From Candidatus Binataceae bacterium (GTDB lineage: Bacteria > Desulfobacterota > Binatia > Binatales > Binataceae): a DNA stretch of 64,000 nt. The translations under genes were made by a program, and so were the position numbers. This document shows, piece after piece, positions 26,781 to 36,287 of the stretch. Under the pieces are notes generated by a model. It was given only the letters and a program-made list of their open reading frames with translations, did no database searches and was not told the origin of the DNA. Each line of letters begins with the position of its first letter. The first letter of the stretch is position 1. The DNA lies in contig DATJMX010000077.1 of NCBI GenBank assembly GCA_035508495.1, positions 62,001 through 126,000 on the forward strand. Reading direction: 5' to 3'.

Positions 26781-27506
26781 ATGACCGAGAAAACCGTTCC
26801 ATACGCGCGCGCCGCCCGACGGCATCTTAGCAAGAATGATCCGGTCCTGGCGCAAGTAATTGAAAGCGTCGGTCCGGTTAAGATCATCCCGCGGCCCGAG
26901 CGATTCCCGGCGCTCTGCCGCGCGATCATCTTTCAGCAGCTCGCAGGGGCCGCGGCGACTGCGATCTACAATCGTTTCACCGGACTTTATCCCGACACCG
27001 AATTCCCCACCCCCGAGCAGGTGATCGCGACGCCAATCGAAAAGCTCCGCAGCGTCGGGCTCTCCGAAAAGAAAGCGCTATACATTCGCGATCTAGCGGG
27101 CCATCTGCGCGACGGCACGCTGAATTTTCATCGCTTCCCGACGATGACCGATGACGAGATCATCGCCGACCTCACGCGCGTCAAAGGAATCGGTCGCTGG
27201 ACGGCCGAGATGTTCCTGATGTTCAACCTCGGGCGGCCCGACGTGATGCCGGCCGACGATCTCGGCGTGCAGAACGGGATCAAGCGCCTTTTTCGGATGC
27301 GTCAGCGGCCCAAGCGCAAGCAGGTCATGAAAGTCGCCGAGCGATGGCGTCCGTATCGGACGGCGGCGGCGTGGTATCTGTGGCGCAGCATCGACGTGAT
27401 CCTGCCCGACGGCGGTGCGAGTGCCGCCAAGCCGAAAAAGATCGCGGTCGCAAAGCCGCTCACGCGCAAACCGGTGAAGTCATCTCGACCTCGCCGCAAG
27501 ACCTGA
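26781..27506 (+). CDS. DNA-3-methyladenine glycosylase II (AlkA-type)
   Basis: 241 residues from the ATG at 26781; a longer frame from 26739 is less likely. Excises alkylated bases in base-excision repair. The helix-hairpin-helix motif LTRVKGIGRWTAEM lies at 131-144, and the catalytic aspartate is in PADDLG (159/160), as in the HhH-GPD family. There is a basic C-terminal tail of about 30 residues rich in Lys and Pro, probably DNA binding. Divergent from the hotdog operon. Confidence 0.88.
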   Translation: MTEKTVPYARAARRHLSKNDPVLAQVIESVGPVKIIPRPERFPALCRAIIFQQLAGAAATAIYNRFTGLYPDTEFPTPEQVIATPIEKLRSVGLSEKKALYIRDLAGHLRDGTLNFHRFPTMTDDEIIADLTRVKGIGRWTAEMFLMFNLGRPDVMPADDLGVQNGIKRLFRMRQRPKRKQVMKVAERWRPYRTAAAWYLWRSIDVILPDGGASAAKPKKIAVAKPLTRKPVKSSRPRRKT

Positions 27507-27599
27507 GCAGATTTCCCATTTCGTGAAACCTAACTGCGCGTTAGCCTGACCGCATTCTGCGCCGCGGCTGCGGTGCTCACACGAATGTCAGGAGAACGC

Positions 27600-28580
27600 A
27601 TGCGTCCCATCAGGTTTAACGCTGGACTTCCCAATGGCGATCCCGCCGCCACGATCGCGACTGCGAAGCGGGCCGAGGATCTCGGCTACTACTCGGTTTC
27701 GATCGACGATCATTTCTTTATGCGCGGGCTGATGGAAGATCCGCGCGCGCCGCATTACGAATGCTTCACGATGCTGAGCGCGGTCGCCGCGACAACCAGC
27801 ACCATCAGGATGTTGCCGCTTGTCACCTCGATGTCGTATCGAAACCCGGCGCTGCTCGCCAAGACGATGGCGTCGCTCGATAACCTGAGCCGCGGGCGTT
27901 TGACGGCGGGAATCGGCGCCGGATGGTTCAAGGAAGAGTACGACGCCTACAACTTTTCGTATCCGTCGAACGCCGAACGAATCGAGCAGATGGCCGACGG
28001 AATCAAGGTGTTGAAGGCGATGTGGACGCAGGAAGAGCCGACGCACCACGGCCGCTACTTCAAGATCGAAAAGGCTTACTGCGATCCGAAGCCCGTGCAA
28101 AAGCCGCTACCGCTTCTGATCGGCGGCGGAGGCAGGCGAATTCTCGAAGTCGCGGCGCAGGAGGGCGATATCCTGAACCTCAATCCGCCGATAACTACCG
28201 GTTCGGTCGACGTCAACCGCGCGTTAGCGTTCGATCGCGTAAGGGCAAAGAATCGGCTGGCGCTGACACGCGAATTTCTCAAGGCCGCCGGGCGCTCGCC
28301 CGACGCGCTCGAGCTTTCAGGCGCGGCTATCGTGCTGATGGCGAAGGACCGCGCGACCGTCGATGCGATGGCGGCCGCGACCGCGCAATCGGTCGGACTC
28401 ACCGACATGGAGGCCGTGCGCTCTTCGATGCAGGTGATGGTCGGCACGCCCGACGACATCAAGCGCGAGATCGCATCGCGAATCGAAGACCTCGGGATGA
28501 CCTACTTTTTCCTGAACTTCCTCATGCCCGATTCGCTCGAGATGTTCGCGAAAGAAGTGATGCCGGAGTTCACACGCTGA
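27600..28580 (+). CDS. LLM-class, probably F420-dependent oxidoreductase
   Basis: 326 residues from the ATG at 27600, preceded by CAGGAGA; the earlier in-frame ATG at 27573 lacks such a site. A luciferase-like TIM-barrel flavin/F420 enzyme with ATTSTIRMLPLVTSMSYRNPALLAK, DNLSRGRLTAGIGAGWFKEEYDAY and KPLPLLIGGGGRR, the family's cofactor-binding stretches. F420 use is inferred from similarity to actinobacterial and proteobacterial homologues. Substrate unknown. Ends convergently, 7 bases from the next gene. Confidence 0.82.
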   Translation: MRPIRFNAGLPNGDPAATIATAKRAEDLGYYSVSIDDHFFMRGLMEDPRAPHYECFTMLSAVAATTSTIRMLPLVTSMSYRNPALLAKTMASLDNLSRGRLTAGIGAGWFKEEYDAYNFSYPSNAERIEQMADGIKVLKAMWTQEEPTHHGRYFKIEKAYCDPKPVQKPLPLLIGGGGRRILEVAAQEGDILNLNPPITTGSVDVNRALAFDRVRAKNRLALTREFLKAAGRSPDALELSGAAIVLMAKDRATVDAMAAATAQSVGLTDMEAVRSSMQVMVGTPDDIKREIASRIEDLGMTYFFLNFLMPDSLEMFAKEVMPEFTR

Positions 28581-28586
28581 GCGCTC

Positions 28587-29297
28587 TCACTCCTCGGCGA
28601 GCATCGGATTGGGCTTCGGAAAGCCAAGTGCCGTAAGGCTGTCGTCGATCTTGCGAAGCTCGGGCGCAGTCGTCTCGCCGCGCTCGTCGAGGATATTCAA
28701 GTTGGCGCGAATCTCGCGAAGTTGAGCGGCTGCCGCACTGCTCGTGCGGTAAAACACGACGAAGCAGATCCAGGGTACGACGATCACGCCTGCGATCGCG
28801 ACGATAACCATGACGCGCGCCAGCGACTCGGCGCGCGAAACCATAGCCAGGATCGAAGCTTCGTCGGCGCTGATGAGGTCCGCGACCATCCCCTCGAGAT
28901 TGCGCATCCCGGGTTCGACGCTGTCGTCGTTGGGGGCGGCTTTGCGCAGCGAATCGAAGATCGGCACGGATGCGTCGGCGATCTTGTGCAGGCTATCGAT
29001 CTGCTCTTGCGAGTCGGCGTGAGCGCGCGCGGTATCGACCCACGAGACGAAGCGGCGCTGCTGGTCGAGCACGATCTGCGAGCCGTCTTGCTGCGTGCGA
29101 CCCCAATCCATCTTGAAGAGGGCGGCTTCCATGCCGTCCGCCGCCCGCGCGCTTAAATACTGACTGTCGTAAAGTGCGCGCGGCGCCTCGCCAAAGGCAT
29201 ACAAGGCGCCCGCGACCACAAGGCCCACCACTATCAAGATCGCCGGCGCGATCGCCGCGATCGCTCTTAACTTCGTGATGATCGTGATTCTGTTCAT
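28587..29297 (-). CDS. Membrane protein with periplasmic sensor-like domain
   Basis: 236 residues from the ATG at 29297. A first membrane helix (about 12-36) is followed by about 130 residues of helical, largely charged sequence (ending MVADLISADEASILAMVSRAE), then a second membrane helix (MVIVAIAGVIVVPWICFVVFY), then a short cytosolic tail with SSAAAAQLREIR and PELRKIDDSLTALG. This is the layout of a four-helix-bundle MCP- or kinase-type sensor without any attached signalling domain. A longer open frame upstream reads into the repeat element and is not coding. Function unknown. Confidence 0.6.
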   Translation of the reverse strand: MNRITIITKLRAIAAIAPAILIVVGLVVAGALYAFGEAPRALYDSQYLSARAADGMEAALFKMDWGRTQQDGSQIVLDQQRRFVSWVDTARAHADSQEQIDSLHKIADASVPIFDSLRKAAPNDDSVEPGMRNLEGMVADLISADEASILAMVSRAESLARVMVIVAIAGVIVVPWICFVVFYRTSSAAAAQLREIRANLNILDERGETTAPELRKIDDSLTALGFPKPNPMLAEE

Positions 29298-29383
29298 GTG
29301 CGAATCCACAATGCCCGCGGCTAATTGAAAAACGCAACGCCTCTTTCTTTGTGCAGCTGTACTGTCTGGTGTCTGAAATCGCC

Positions 29384-29561
29384 GGCCGCCATCCAGTCTG
29401 TCATCCCGAACGGAGTCTGCGCAGTGAAGGATCTCGGTGGTCCCTGCGGAGTCGGGACCGGTACCGGCCCCTTCGGGGCCTCCGAGATCCCTTCGACTTC
29501 GCTCAGGGCAGGCTTTTCGACTCCGCAGATTCCGCTCAAGATGACAGACTGGATGGCAGCC
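29384..29561. repeat. Inverted-repeat intergenic element (MITE/REP-like), copy 1
   Basis: A 178-bp element bounded by 21-bp inverted ends that match at 20 of 21 positions (29384-29404 against 29541-29561). An inner inverted pair (ggatctcgg and ccgagatcc) lets almost the whole element fold. It lies between the membrane-protein gene start and pyrF. A second copy lies at 45847-46015. No transposase is inside, so it would need one supplied in trans or is a REP-type repeat. Confidence 0.7.
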
Positions 29562-29631
29562 AAAGACACAGCAAGGGCGGGCTTTGCGGCGCGGGATGAT
29601 CGCCGAATGCATCTGTGCGATCATGATTTCG

Positions 29632-30501
29632 ATGAACTTCGCTGACCGGCTGGCCGAGGAGATCCGCCGCAAGAACTCTTTCGCGATTCTCGGCGTTGAT
29701 CCGCAGCTTGATACGAAAACCACGCCCGGTGTGCCGGCAGGCTATTCGCTCGCGAGTTACTGCTGCGAGATTGTCGAGGCATGCGCGCCGCACATCGCAG
29801 CGATCAAACCGCAGCTCGCGTTCTTCGAAGCGCGCGGCCTCGAAGGCATGCGTGCGTACGTTGAAGTTCTCAAACTCGCGCGGCGGCTTGGTCTCGTCAC
29901 GATCGCGGACGCCAAGCGCGGCGATATTGGTACGACCTCGGCGGCATACGCGGAGGCGTTCCTCGGCGACGGCGACTTCGCGGCTGATGCCGTGACGGTG
30001 AATCCCTACCAGGGCAGCGACGCGACGATGCCATTTATAGCGCGCGTCCCGCGCGGGCGTGGCCTGTTCGTTTTGGTCAAAACCTCGAATCCGTCGTCAG
30101 GCGAGTTCCAGGATGTGCAGAGCGGTGAGCGCACGATGTGGGAGGTGGTCGCGGCGCGCGTCAACGGATGGGGCGGCGATCATATCGGTCAGAGCGGTCT
30201 CTCCGCCGTCGGCGCGGTTGTGGGCGCGACTTATCCGGTGCAGGCGCGACGCGCTCGCGAGCTGATGCCCAATGCGACGATTCTCGTTCCCGGCTATGGC
30301 ACGCAGGGCGCGTCCGCGGCGGACGCGGTCGCGGCGGCGCGGCCCGATGGAACCGGCATCGTTGTCAATTCCAGTCGTGGCCTGATGTACGCATATCTGA
30401 ACAAAGCGGGAGCAAAACCCGGCGAGGCGGCTGCCGAAGCCGCAGCGGTGATGCGCGCGGAACTCAACGCAGCGATAAATCAGGCGCGGCGCGCCGCCTG
30501 A
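29632..30501 (+). CDS. pyrF: Orotidine 5'-phosphate decarboxylase
   Basis: 289 residues from ATG 29632 (earlier in-frame ATG codons from 29584 exist). The catalytic DAKRGD is at 93-98, where the Lys and Asp do the decarboxylation. GVDPQL is at 21-26, and GYGTQGASAAD lies near the end, so this is the larger type-2 PyrF. It makes UMP, the last step of pyrimidine synthesis. No other pyr gene is nearby. Confidence 0.93.
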   Translation: MNFADRLAEEIRRKNSFAILGVDPQLDTKTTPGVPAGYSLASYCCEIVEACAPHIAAIKPQLAFFEARGLEGMRAYVEVLKLARRLGLVTIADAKRGDIGTTSAAYAEAFLGDGDFAADAVTVNPYQGSDATMPFIARVPRGRGLFVLVKTSNPSSGEFQDVQSGERTMWEVVAARVNGWGGDHIGQSGLSAVGAVVGATYPVQARRARELMPNATILVPGYGTQGASAADAVAAARPDGTGIVVNSSRGLMYAYLNKAGAKPGEAAAEAAAVMRAELNAAINQARRAA

Positions 30502-30534
30502 ATCATTTTCGAGTCCGAATTTTTGGGAGTTGCT

Positions 30535-31098
30535 CTAGGAGCGCATCAGCGCGGCTTCGTCGGCCGCGAGCGTCGCGAAGACTTCGCGATCGATCCTGCG
30601 GTAGCGCTCGAGCGCTTCGTCGGCCGTCTCTTCCTTGCCTTCAGCCTTGGCGATATCGCGCAGCTCTTTCTCGATCCACGAGAGATGCCACGATTCGTCC
30701 TTGGTTACGGCCTTCAGCACTTCCATCGTTTCGGGATCGACGTTGGGCAGCGCCATGTGCGCGTTGTAGCGGCTCTGCGCGCGCTCCTCGACCACAACGG
30801 TCAGAGCGAGCAGGTCGATAAGAGTCTTGGGAACGCCGGTGCGAAGGCCGAGCCGGCGCTGATAGCCGTCATCTATAACGACTGGAGCGCCGCCGAGATC
30901 AGAGATCCGCTTGGTCCACAGGAACGCATGACGAGTCTCGTCGGCGAGGTGCGCGGCCATCTTGAGCTGGGCTTCACCGCCCTTCAGACGGCCGAGAAGG
31001 TTGAAAAGCAAACGCGCCCCGCGAAGTTCGGCGTCGCGATAAAAGCTGAAAATTACGATTTGCTTCTCGGCCGCTGACAGTCCGTTCGAATCCATCAA
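30535..31098 (-). CDS. Ferritin-like diiron protein
   Basis: 187 residues, all-helical. Four likely metal-binding sites are visible: the Glu in RDAELRGARLL, ExxH in ADETRHAFLW, the Glu in VVEERAQSRY and ExxH in KDESWHLSWIEKE. This is the order of a four-helix ferritin-like or rubrerythrin-like diiron carboxylate site. Such proteins store iron or oxidise substrates, but nothing here settles which. It has no signal peptide. It converges with pyrF. Confidence 0.7.
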   Translation of the reverse strand: MMDSNGLSAAEKQIVIFSFYRDAELRGARLLFNLLGRLKGGEAQLKMAAHLADETRHAFLWTKRISDLGGAPVVIDDGYQRRLGLRTGVPKTLIDLLALTVVVEERAQSRYNAHMALPNVDPETMEVLKAVTKDESWHLSWIEKELRDIAKAEGKEETADEALERYRRIDREVFATLAADEAALMRS

Positions 31099-31351
31099 TT
31101 ACTTCTGCTCCGTCCCTGGCCAACCCGTCCCTCGGTCAGCGATTGTTGAAATAGTTTGGCCCAGATTGAGTGGGCCGCGGAGGGATTGTTGCGGCCAAGT
31201 TATGTGATTCGGCATCGGTGGTCAAGAAAATCACCACAAACAGCGCTTTTATAGTTGCCTGTTGGCGTTAAGAGGTTCTTATTGTAGTAGTACGATTTAG
31301 CTAGGTATTTGTTTCGGAAAAGGGGGACCGCGTCCTAAGCGGTATTAGCGG

Positions 31352-32506
31352 ATGCAATCGGCTGACGCATGCTGGATCGCGCTTCGCCAGGTGAACGGAG
31401 TCGGAGCGCGCATTTATCGATTGATACTTGAAAAGTTCGGCACTCCCGAGCGGGCATTCGAGGCCAGCGCTAGCGATATTGCTGCTATCGGCGTGCCCCG
31501 GCAGACTGCCTACAACGTCAGCCAGTTTCGGGATTTCACCCTCGCCGAGAAGCAGCTCTGCGAGTTGCCGCGAATCGGGGCAAGGCTGGTGCGTTGGACC
31601 GATCCGGAATATCCGCCGAATCTAAAGCACATCGCCGATCCTCCGCCGTTCCTGTTCGTGCGCGGCGATGCGCCGCTGACCGATTCGCATTGCGTCGCGA
31701 TCGTTGGCGCGCGAGCCGCAAGCGACGGCGGCCGTCGGATGGCACAGCGACTCGGCTTCGAGCTCGCGGCCAAGGGTTTCACTGTCGTGAGCGGCCTTGC
31801 GCGCGGAATCGATGGCGAGGCGCATCAGGGTGCGCTGGACGCGGGCGGCAGAACGATCGCGGTCATGGGATGCGGAATCGACGTGATCTATCCCGCAGAG
31901 CATCGCAAGCTCGCCGAGGCGATCATCGAAAAAGGCGGCGCATTGATGTCGGAGCTGCCGGTTGGCACCCAACCGCTGGCCGAGAACTTCCCGACCCGCA
32001 ACCGGATTCTCTCGGGCCTCGCCTTGGGAGTGGTTGTCGTCGAGGCTGCTGAAAAAAGCGGCTCGCTTATATCGGCGCGGATGGCGTTGGAGCAGGATCG
32101 TCAGGTCTTCGCTGTGCCGGGCAGCCCGGTAAGCGGCAAGGCGCGCGGTAGTAATCGACTTTTAAAAGAAGGCGCGAAACTCGTAGAATGTGTAGAAGAT
32201 GTAATCGAGGAGCTGGCGCCGCAGCTCGCGCTCGGTCCAAAGATGCTGTCTATACCGCAGCCGAGCTCGGCAAAGCGCGAAAAGACTGAAAAAAGCGGCG
32301 GCAATTCGCAAACCGAATCGGAGCAAAACACTGTTGATGAGGCTAAACTTATCCTTGAGGCTCTGAAGCATGATGAAAGACTTCATGTTGATTCGATTAT
32401 TGAAGCTACAGCGCTCAAGACGCAGATCGTGCTTAGGTTGTTACTCGAACTTGAGCTTCGCGGCCTCGTCGCCCAACATCCGGGCAAGCTTTTCTCACTC
32501 GCGTGA
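31352..32506 (+). CDS. dprA: DNA-processing protein DprA
   Basis: 384 residues. Rossmann-like core with VAIVGARAASDGGRRMA, then SGLARGIDGEAHQGAL and AVMGCGIDVIYPAEHRKLA. The C-terminal region includes SPVSGKARGSNRLLKEGAKLVE and a winged-helix-like end (VDSIIEATALKTQIVLRLLLELELRGLV). DprA loads RecA on incoming single-stranded DNA during natural transformation. It is followed by topA, as in many bacteria. Confidence 0.93.
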   Translation: MQSADACWIALRQVNGVGARIYRLILEKFGTPERAFEASASDIAAIGVPRQTAYNVSQFRDFTLAEKQLCELPRIGARLVRWTDPEYPPNLKHIADPPPFLFVRGDAPLTDSHCVAIVGARAASDGGRRMAQRLGFELAAKGFTVVSGLARGIDGEAHQGALDAGGRTIAVMGCGIDVIYPAEHRKLAEAIIEKGGALMSELPVGTQPLAENFPTRNRILSGLALGVVVVEAAEKSGSLISARMALEQDRQVFAVPGSPVSGKARGSNRLLKEGAKLVECVEDVIEELAPQLALGPKMLSIPQPSSAKREKTEKSGGNSQTESEQNTVDEAKLILEALKHDERLHVDSIIEATALKTQIVLRLLLELELRGLVAQHPGKLFSLA

Positions 32507-32574
32507 TTTGTGCAGGATGGGAAGCGGCCCGGGAGTCAGCCGAGCCGCGAACCAGAACCGGAGGCACCTAGCTA

Positions 32575-34896
32575 TTGGCTAAGAACCTCGTCATCGTTGA
32601 ATCGCCGGCCAAGGCCAAGACGATAAAGCGCTACTTGGGGGCAAACTATGTCGTCACGCCCTCGGTCGGCCACGTCATGGACCTGCCAAAGAGCAAGCTC
32701 GGCGTCGATATCGAACACGATTTCAAGCCCGAGTACCACGTCATCCCGGGCAAGACCAAGGTACTCGACGAAATCAAGGGCGCGGCCAAAGGCAAGGACC
32801 ACATCTATCTCGCGACCGACCCTGATCGCGAAGGAGAGGCGATCGCCTGGCACATCCGCGACAAGCTCGGAAAGACCAAAGCGCAGGTGCATCGCATCCT
32901 GCTGCACGAGATTACGCAATCGGCGGTCAAAGCGGCGGTCGCGAATCCGACGACCCTGAACGAGCATCTCTACGATGCGCAGCAGGCGCGACGCGTGCTC
33001 GATCGGCTGGTCGGCTACAAGATAAGCCCTTTGCTCTGGGACAAGGTAAAGCGCGGCATCAGCGCCGGCCGCGTTCAGTCTCCTGCCCTCAGAATCGTTG
33101 TAGAGCGCGAGCGCGAACGTGAGGCGTTTCGCGCCGAGGAATACTGGACCCTCGATGCGAACCTGCAAGGCGCGAATCCTCCTGCCTTCAAGGCGCGCCT
33201 CTTCAGCCACAAAGACCAGCGCATCGACAACAAGAACTACAAGATGCCCGAGGCCGAGGCGCGCGCGATCATCGCCGCAGTCGAGTACGCTCCGTTCAAG
33301 ATCAAGAGCATCGAGCGCAAGGAAGTCCGCCGGACTCCAGCGCCGCCGTTCATCACTTCGCGCCTCCAGCAGGAGGCCTCGCGCCGGCTGTACTTCTCGC
33401 CGCGCAAGACGATGCAGGTGGCGCAGCGGCTTTACGAGGGCATCGAGCTGGGCGACCAGGGCGCGGTCGGCCTTATCACCTATATGCGTACTGATTCGCC
33501 GCGCGTTTCCGACGCGGCGCTCGAATCGGTCCGCGCCAATATTAATGATCGCTACGGCGCGAAGTACCTCCCCGAGAAGCCGAACTTCTACAAGTCCGGC
33601 AAGCAGGCTCAGGGCGCGCACGAGGCTATCCGCCCGACCGCCGTCGAGCGCGACCCCGAATCGATGGCGCGTTACCTCGGCAAGGACGAACTCGCGCTCT
33701 ACACGCTGATTTGGAACCGCTTCGTTTCGAGCCAGATGACGCCAGCGGTTTATGATCGTACCACGGTCGATATCGAATCCGCCGACGACACGATCTTTCG
33801 CGCCACCGGCCAGGTGATGAAGTTCGACGGTTTCATGCGGGTGTATATCGAGGGCCAGGACGACGCCGCCGAGGACGAGGACGGCACGCTGCCACTTCTG
33901 GCCGAGGGCGAGATCCTCAAGCTGCTGGGACTCGAACCAGAGCAGCACTTCACGCAGCCTCCGCCGCGCTATACTCAAGCCACGCTCATCAAGGAGCTCG
34001 AAGAACGCGGCATCGGGCGGCCGTCCACCTACGCCACGATCATCACCAGCATCCTGCGGGAATACGTCGAGGAAGATGAGAGCAAGCGGCTGCGTCCGAC
34101 ATCGCTCGGGCGGGTCGTCTGCGACATGCTGACGGCGGCATTTCCGAACATCGTCGAGAGTGGCTTCACCGCGCAGATGGAAGAAAACCTCGACCAGGTC
34201 GAAGAAGGGACCCAGGGCTGGGTGCAGACGCTCAAGTCCTTCTACGGTCCGTTCGAGGAACAGCTCGGGCACGCCAAAGAGAAGATGCCGGAGGTCAAGC
34301 GCAAGGGCCTCCCCACCGGCATCAAGTGCCCGACCGACGGCGGCGAGATGGTTATCAAGTGGGGCCGCAACGGCGAGTTCCTCGCCTGCTCCAACTATCC
34401 CGACTGCACGACGACCAGCGAGTTCGGCCGCGACGAGCAGGGCAATATCAAGATTCGCGAGGCCAGCGCGCCGGCGCTCACCGACGAGACCTGCGAGAAG
34501 TGCGGCAAGCCGATGGTGATGCGGCGCTCGCGCTTCGGCGAGTTTCTCGGATGCTCGGGCTATCCGGACTGCGACGGAATCAAGCGGCTCAAGGCCGACC
34601 CGGTGAAGACGGGAGTCGCGTGCCCCGAATGCAAAGAGGGTGAGATCCTCGAGCGTCGCAGCCGGCGCGGCAAGCTGTTCTACGGATGCGGCCGCTATCC
34701 GAAGTGCAAGTTCGCGAGCTGGGACAAGGTAATCGCGCAGCCGTGCCCGCAATGCGGCGCACCGTATATTACCGAGAAAGTCACCAAGCGCGACGGCGTC
34801 ACATTGCAGTGCGCCAACAAGGAATGCGGCTACAAAGCCCGCGGCCCGGCAGCGTCGGAACCGGGCGAGCCGCCGGCGTCGTCACCAACGGTCTAG
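32575..34896 (+). CDS. topA: DNA topoisomerase I
   Basis: 773 residues starting at TTG 32575, preceded by GGAGG. Toprim domain motifs ESPAKAKTI and ATDPDREGEAIAWH are near the N-terminus. The active-site tyrosine is Y303 in LITYMRTDSPRVS. Four C-terminal cysteine-rich zinc ribbons are visible (CPTDGGEM, CEKCGKPM, CPECKEGEI and CPQCGAPY starts), which bind single-stranded DNA. Relaxes negative supercoils. Follows dprA. Confidence 0.96.
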   Translation: MAKNLVIVESPAKAKTIKRYLGANYVVTPSVGHVMDLPKSKLGVDIEHDFKPEYHVIPGKTKVLDEIKGAAKGKDHIYLATDPDREGEAIAWHIRDKLGKTKAQVHRILLHEITQSAVKAAVANPTTLNEHLYDAQQARRVLDRLVGYKISPLLWDKVKRGISAGRVQSPALRIVVEREREREAFRAEEYWTLDANLQGANPPAFKARLFSHKDQRIDNKNYKMPEAEARAIIAAVEYAPFKIKSIERKEVRRTPAPPFITSRLQQEASRRLYFSPRKTMQVAQRLYEGIELGDQGAVGLITYMRTDSPRVSDAALESVRANINDRYGAKYLPEKPNFYKSGKQAQGAHEAIRPTAVERDPESMARYLGKDELALYTLIWNRFVSSQMTPAVYDRTTVDIESADDTIFRATGQVMKFDGFMRVYIEGQDDAAEDEDGTLPLLAEGEILKLLGLEPEQHFTQPPPRYTQATLIKELEERGIGRPSTYATIITSILREYVEEDESKRLRPTSLGRVVCDMLTAAFPNIVESGFTAQMEENLDQVEEGTQGWVQTLKSFYGPFEEQLGHAKEKMPEVKRKGLPTGIKCPTDGGEMVIKWGRNGEFLACSNYPDCTTTSEFGRDEQGNIKIREASAPALTDETCEKCGKPMVMRRSRFGEFLGCSGYPDCDGIKRLKADPVKTGVACPECKEGEILERRSRRGKLFYGCGRYPKCKFASWDKVIAQPCPQCGAPYITEKVTKRDGVTLQCANKECGYKARGPAASEPGEPPASSPTV

Positions 34897-34906
34897 TCCG
34901 ACGCAG

Positions 34907-35422
34907 ATGGCGCGATACGGATCCATCGCAAGCGCGGCACTCGTCGCGCTGACGCTGTCCGCATGCGGCCCATCGTCGAATCCATCGCAAGTTCCGTCGG
35001 AGCGCCCCGCGCTCATCGAGAAGCTTGCGGCAGCCAGGCAAACTGATCTGCAGGACGCGCTCGCGCCCGGTCTAAATCCTGTCGCGCAGGGTGACTTCGA
35101 GCACTCAGCTCAGAAAGCCGACGAGGCGATCGGCAAGCTGCAGCAAGGCCAGTTCGTTTCGCGGCGCGATCTGAATCTCGCGATGACGGTTCCGCCCGGT
35201 GAGCTCACGCCCGCGCAGCGGCAAGACTTTATCGACCAGCTCCAGGCTGCCAAAAAGCTCGACGAGACGGGCGTCCTCGATTCGTCGCGCGAGCCGATCA
35301 GGAGCGAGGACTACACCGTTCAAATCGGCATGATCGATCAAACGATCGCACAACTGCGCAGCGGCGCCACAGTCTCGTGGTGGACAATCCAGCAGGCGCT
35401 CTTCGTTCCGCAGAATCCCTAG
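34907..35422 (+). CDS. Lipoprotein, first of two tandem paralogues
   Basis: 171 residues. Lipid-attachment Cys20 is in TLSACGPS. The mature protein contains EKLAAARQTDLQDALAPG, NPVAQGDFEHSAQKADEAI, GELTPAQRQDFIDQLQAA and a final SWWTIQQALFVPQNP. The next gene shares this whole pattern. Likely outer-membrane- or periplasm-anchored. No family I can name. Start is 10 bases after topA. Confidence 0.75.
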   Translation: MARYGSIASAALVALTLSACGPSSNPSQVPSERPALIEKLAAARQTDLQDALAPGLNPVAQGDFEHSAQKADEAIGKLQQGQFVSRRDLNLAMTVPPGELTPAQRQDFIDQLQAAKKLDETGVLDSSREPIRSEDYTVQIGMIDQTIAQLRSGATVSWWTIQQALFVPQNP

Positions 35423-35459
35423 CCGCGCATCCTTTCTGGCGGCTACCCATGGTTCGCCG

Positions 35460-35972
35460 GTGAAGTCGCTACCTCGCCATGCTGCGTTTCTTCTCGCCGC
35501 GATGTTATCCGCGTGCGCATCGACCAATCCCGCGAGCTCACCGCAGCAGCGCGACGCGCTCATTGCACAGCTCGAAGCCGCAAAGCAGACCGACCAGCGC
35601 AATGCCCTCGCGCCCGGCATCAACCCAATCACGCAGGGCGATTTCATGCACTCGGCGACCAAAGTCGACGCAGTCGTCGCGGCGGTGCGGCAAGGCCAAT
35701 ACGTATCGGATCGCGATCTGAGGCTGGCGCTGACGGTGCCGCCAAAGTCGATGTCGGCCGAGCAGCGCCAGGATTACATCAACCAGCTACAGGCCGCGCG
35801 TGATTTGGACCGTCATGGCGTCCAGGATTACACGTGGGACTCGCCAGGCAAGGTCCAGGACTACGCCGTCCAGATCAAAATGATCGATGAGGCGATCGCG
35901 CTGTTGCGCACCGACCAGCCCGTTTCATGGTGGCAAATCCAGCAAGCCCTCCACGTCCCGCCGAATCCGTAG
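35460..35972 (+). CDS. Lipoprotein, second of two tandem paralogues
   Basis: 170 residues from GTG 35460. Lipid-attachment Cys19 is in MLSACAST. Aligned with the upstream gene it keeps ALAPG, NPITQGDFMHSAT, LALTVPP, AEQRQDYINQLQAA and a closing SWWQIQQALHVPPNP. The two are roughly half identical by eye, which indicates an old tandem duplication. Function unknown. Confidence 0.75.
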   Translation: MKSLPRHAAFLLAAMLSACASTNPASSPQQRDALIAQLEAAKQTDQRNALAPGINPITQGDFMHSATKVDAVVAAVRQGQYVSDRDLRLALTVPPKSMSAEQRQDYINQLQAARDLDRHGVQDYTWDSPGKVQDYAVQIKMIDEAIALLRTDQPVSWWQIQQALHVPPNP

Positions 35973-36233
35973 TTGTTAGGTGCGGTGCGCACGCAGGACA
36001 ATCCCGCGACCAATCCAATAAATGTGGGGCCCGGCGCACTCGACAATTTCTCGCGCTCGCTGGAGAACCTCGTAATGCGGTGACATTCTGGCTTGATGGA
36101 ATGGACGGCTCTCAGGTTACTCACATTTTCGACGATCAGGGCGGGACGGTAACCAAAGCCAACCGGAAAGAGACTTTACCTCCGTAAAATGGAATAGTTA
36201 ATCGGCGCTGATCTGTTGCGGTTGATCGGAGAT
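35973..36233. other. Intergenic between lipoprotein and sigma-factor genes
   Basis: No coding frame with support. The stretch leads to the terminator at 36234. Confidence 0.4.
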
Positions 36234-36268
36234 GCCTGATGCGCGCCATCGCGCGTCAGGCATTTTAT
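36234..36268 (+). terminator. Rho-independent-type terminator after lipoprotein genes
   Basis: A stem of 12 pairs with a 4-base loop (GCCTGATGCGCG, ccat, CGCGCGTCAGGC; one G-U type pair) is followed by attttat. It lies between the plus-strand lipoprotein and the minus-strand sigma-factor gene. Confidence 0.7.
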
Positions 36269-36287
36269 CGCGGACGAATCCGCAGAA

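Noticed and set aside
32572..34752. 726-residue open frame on the minus strand
   Set aside because: It is exactly antisense to topA and is repeat-like Leu/Arg/Ala sequence typical of the opposite strand of a GC-rich gene.
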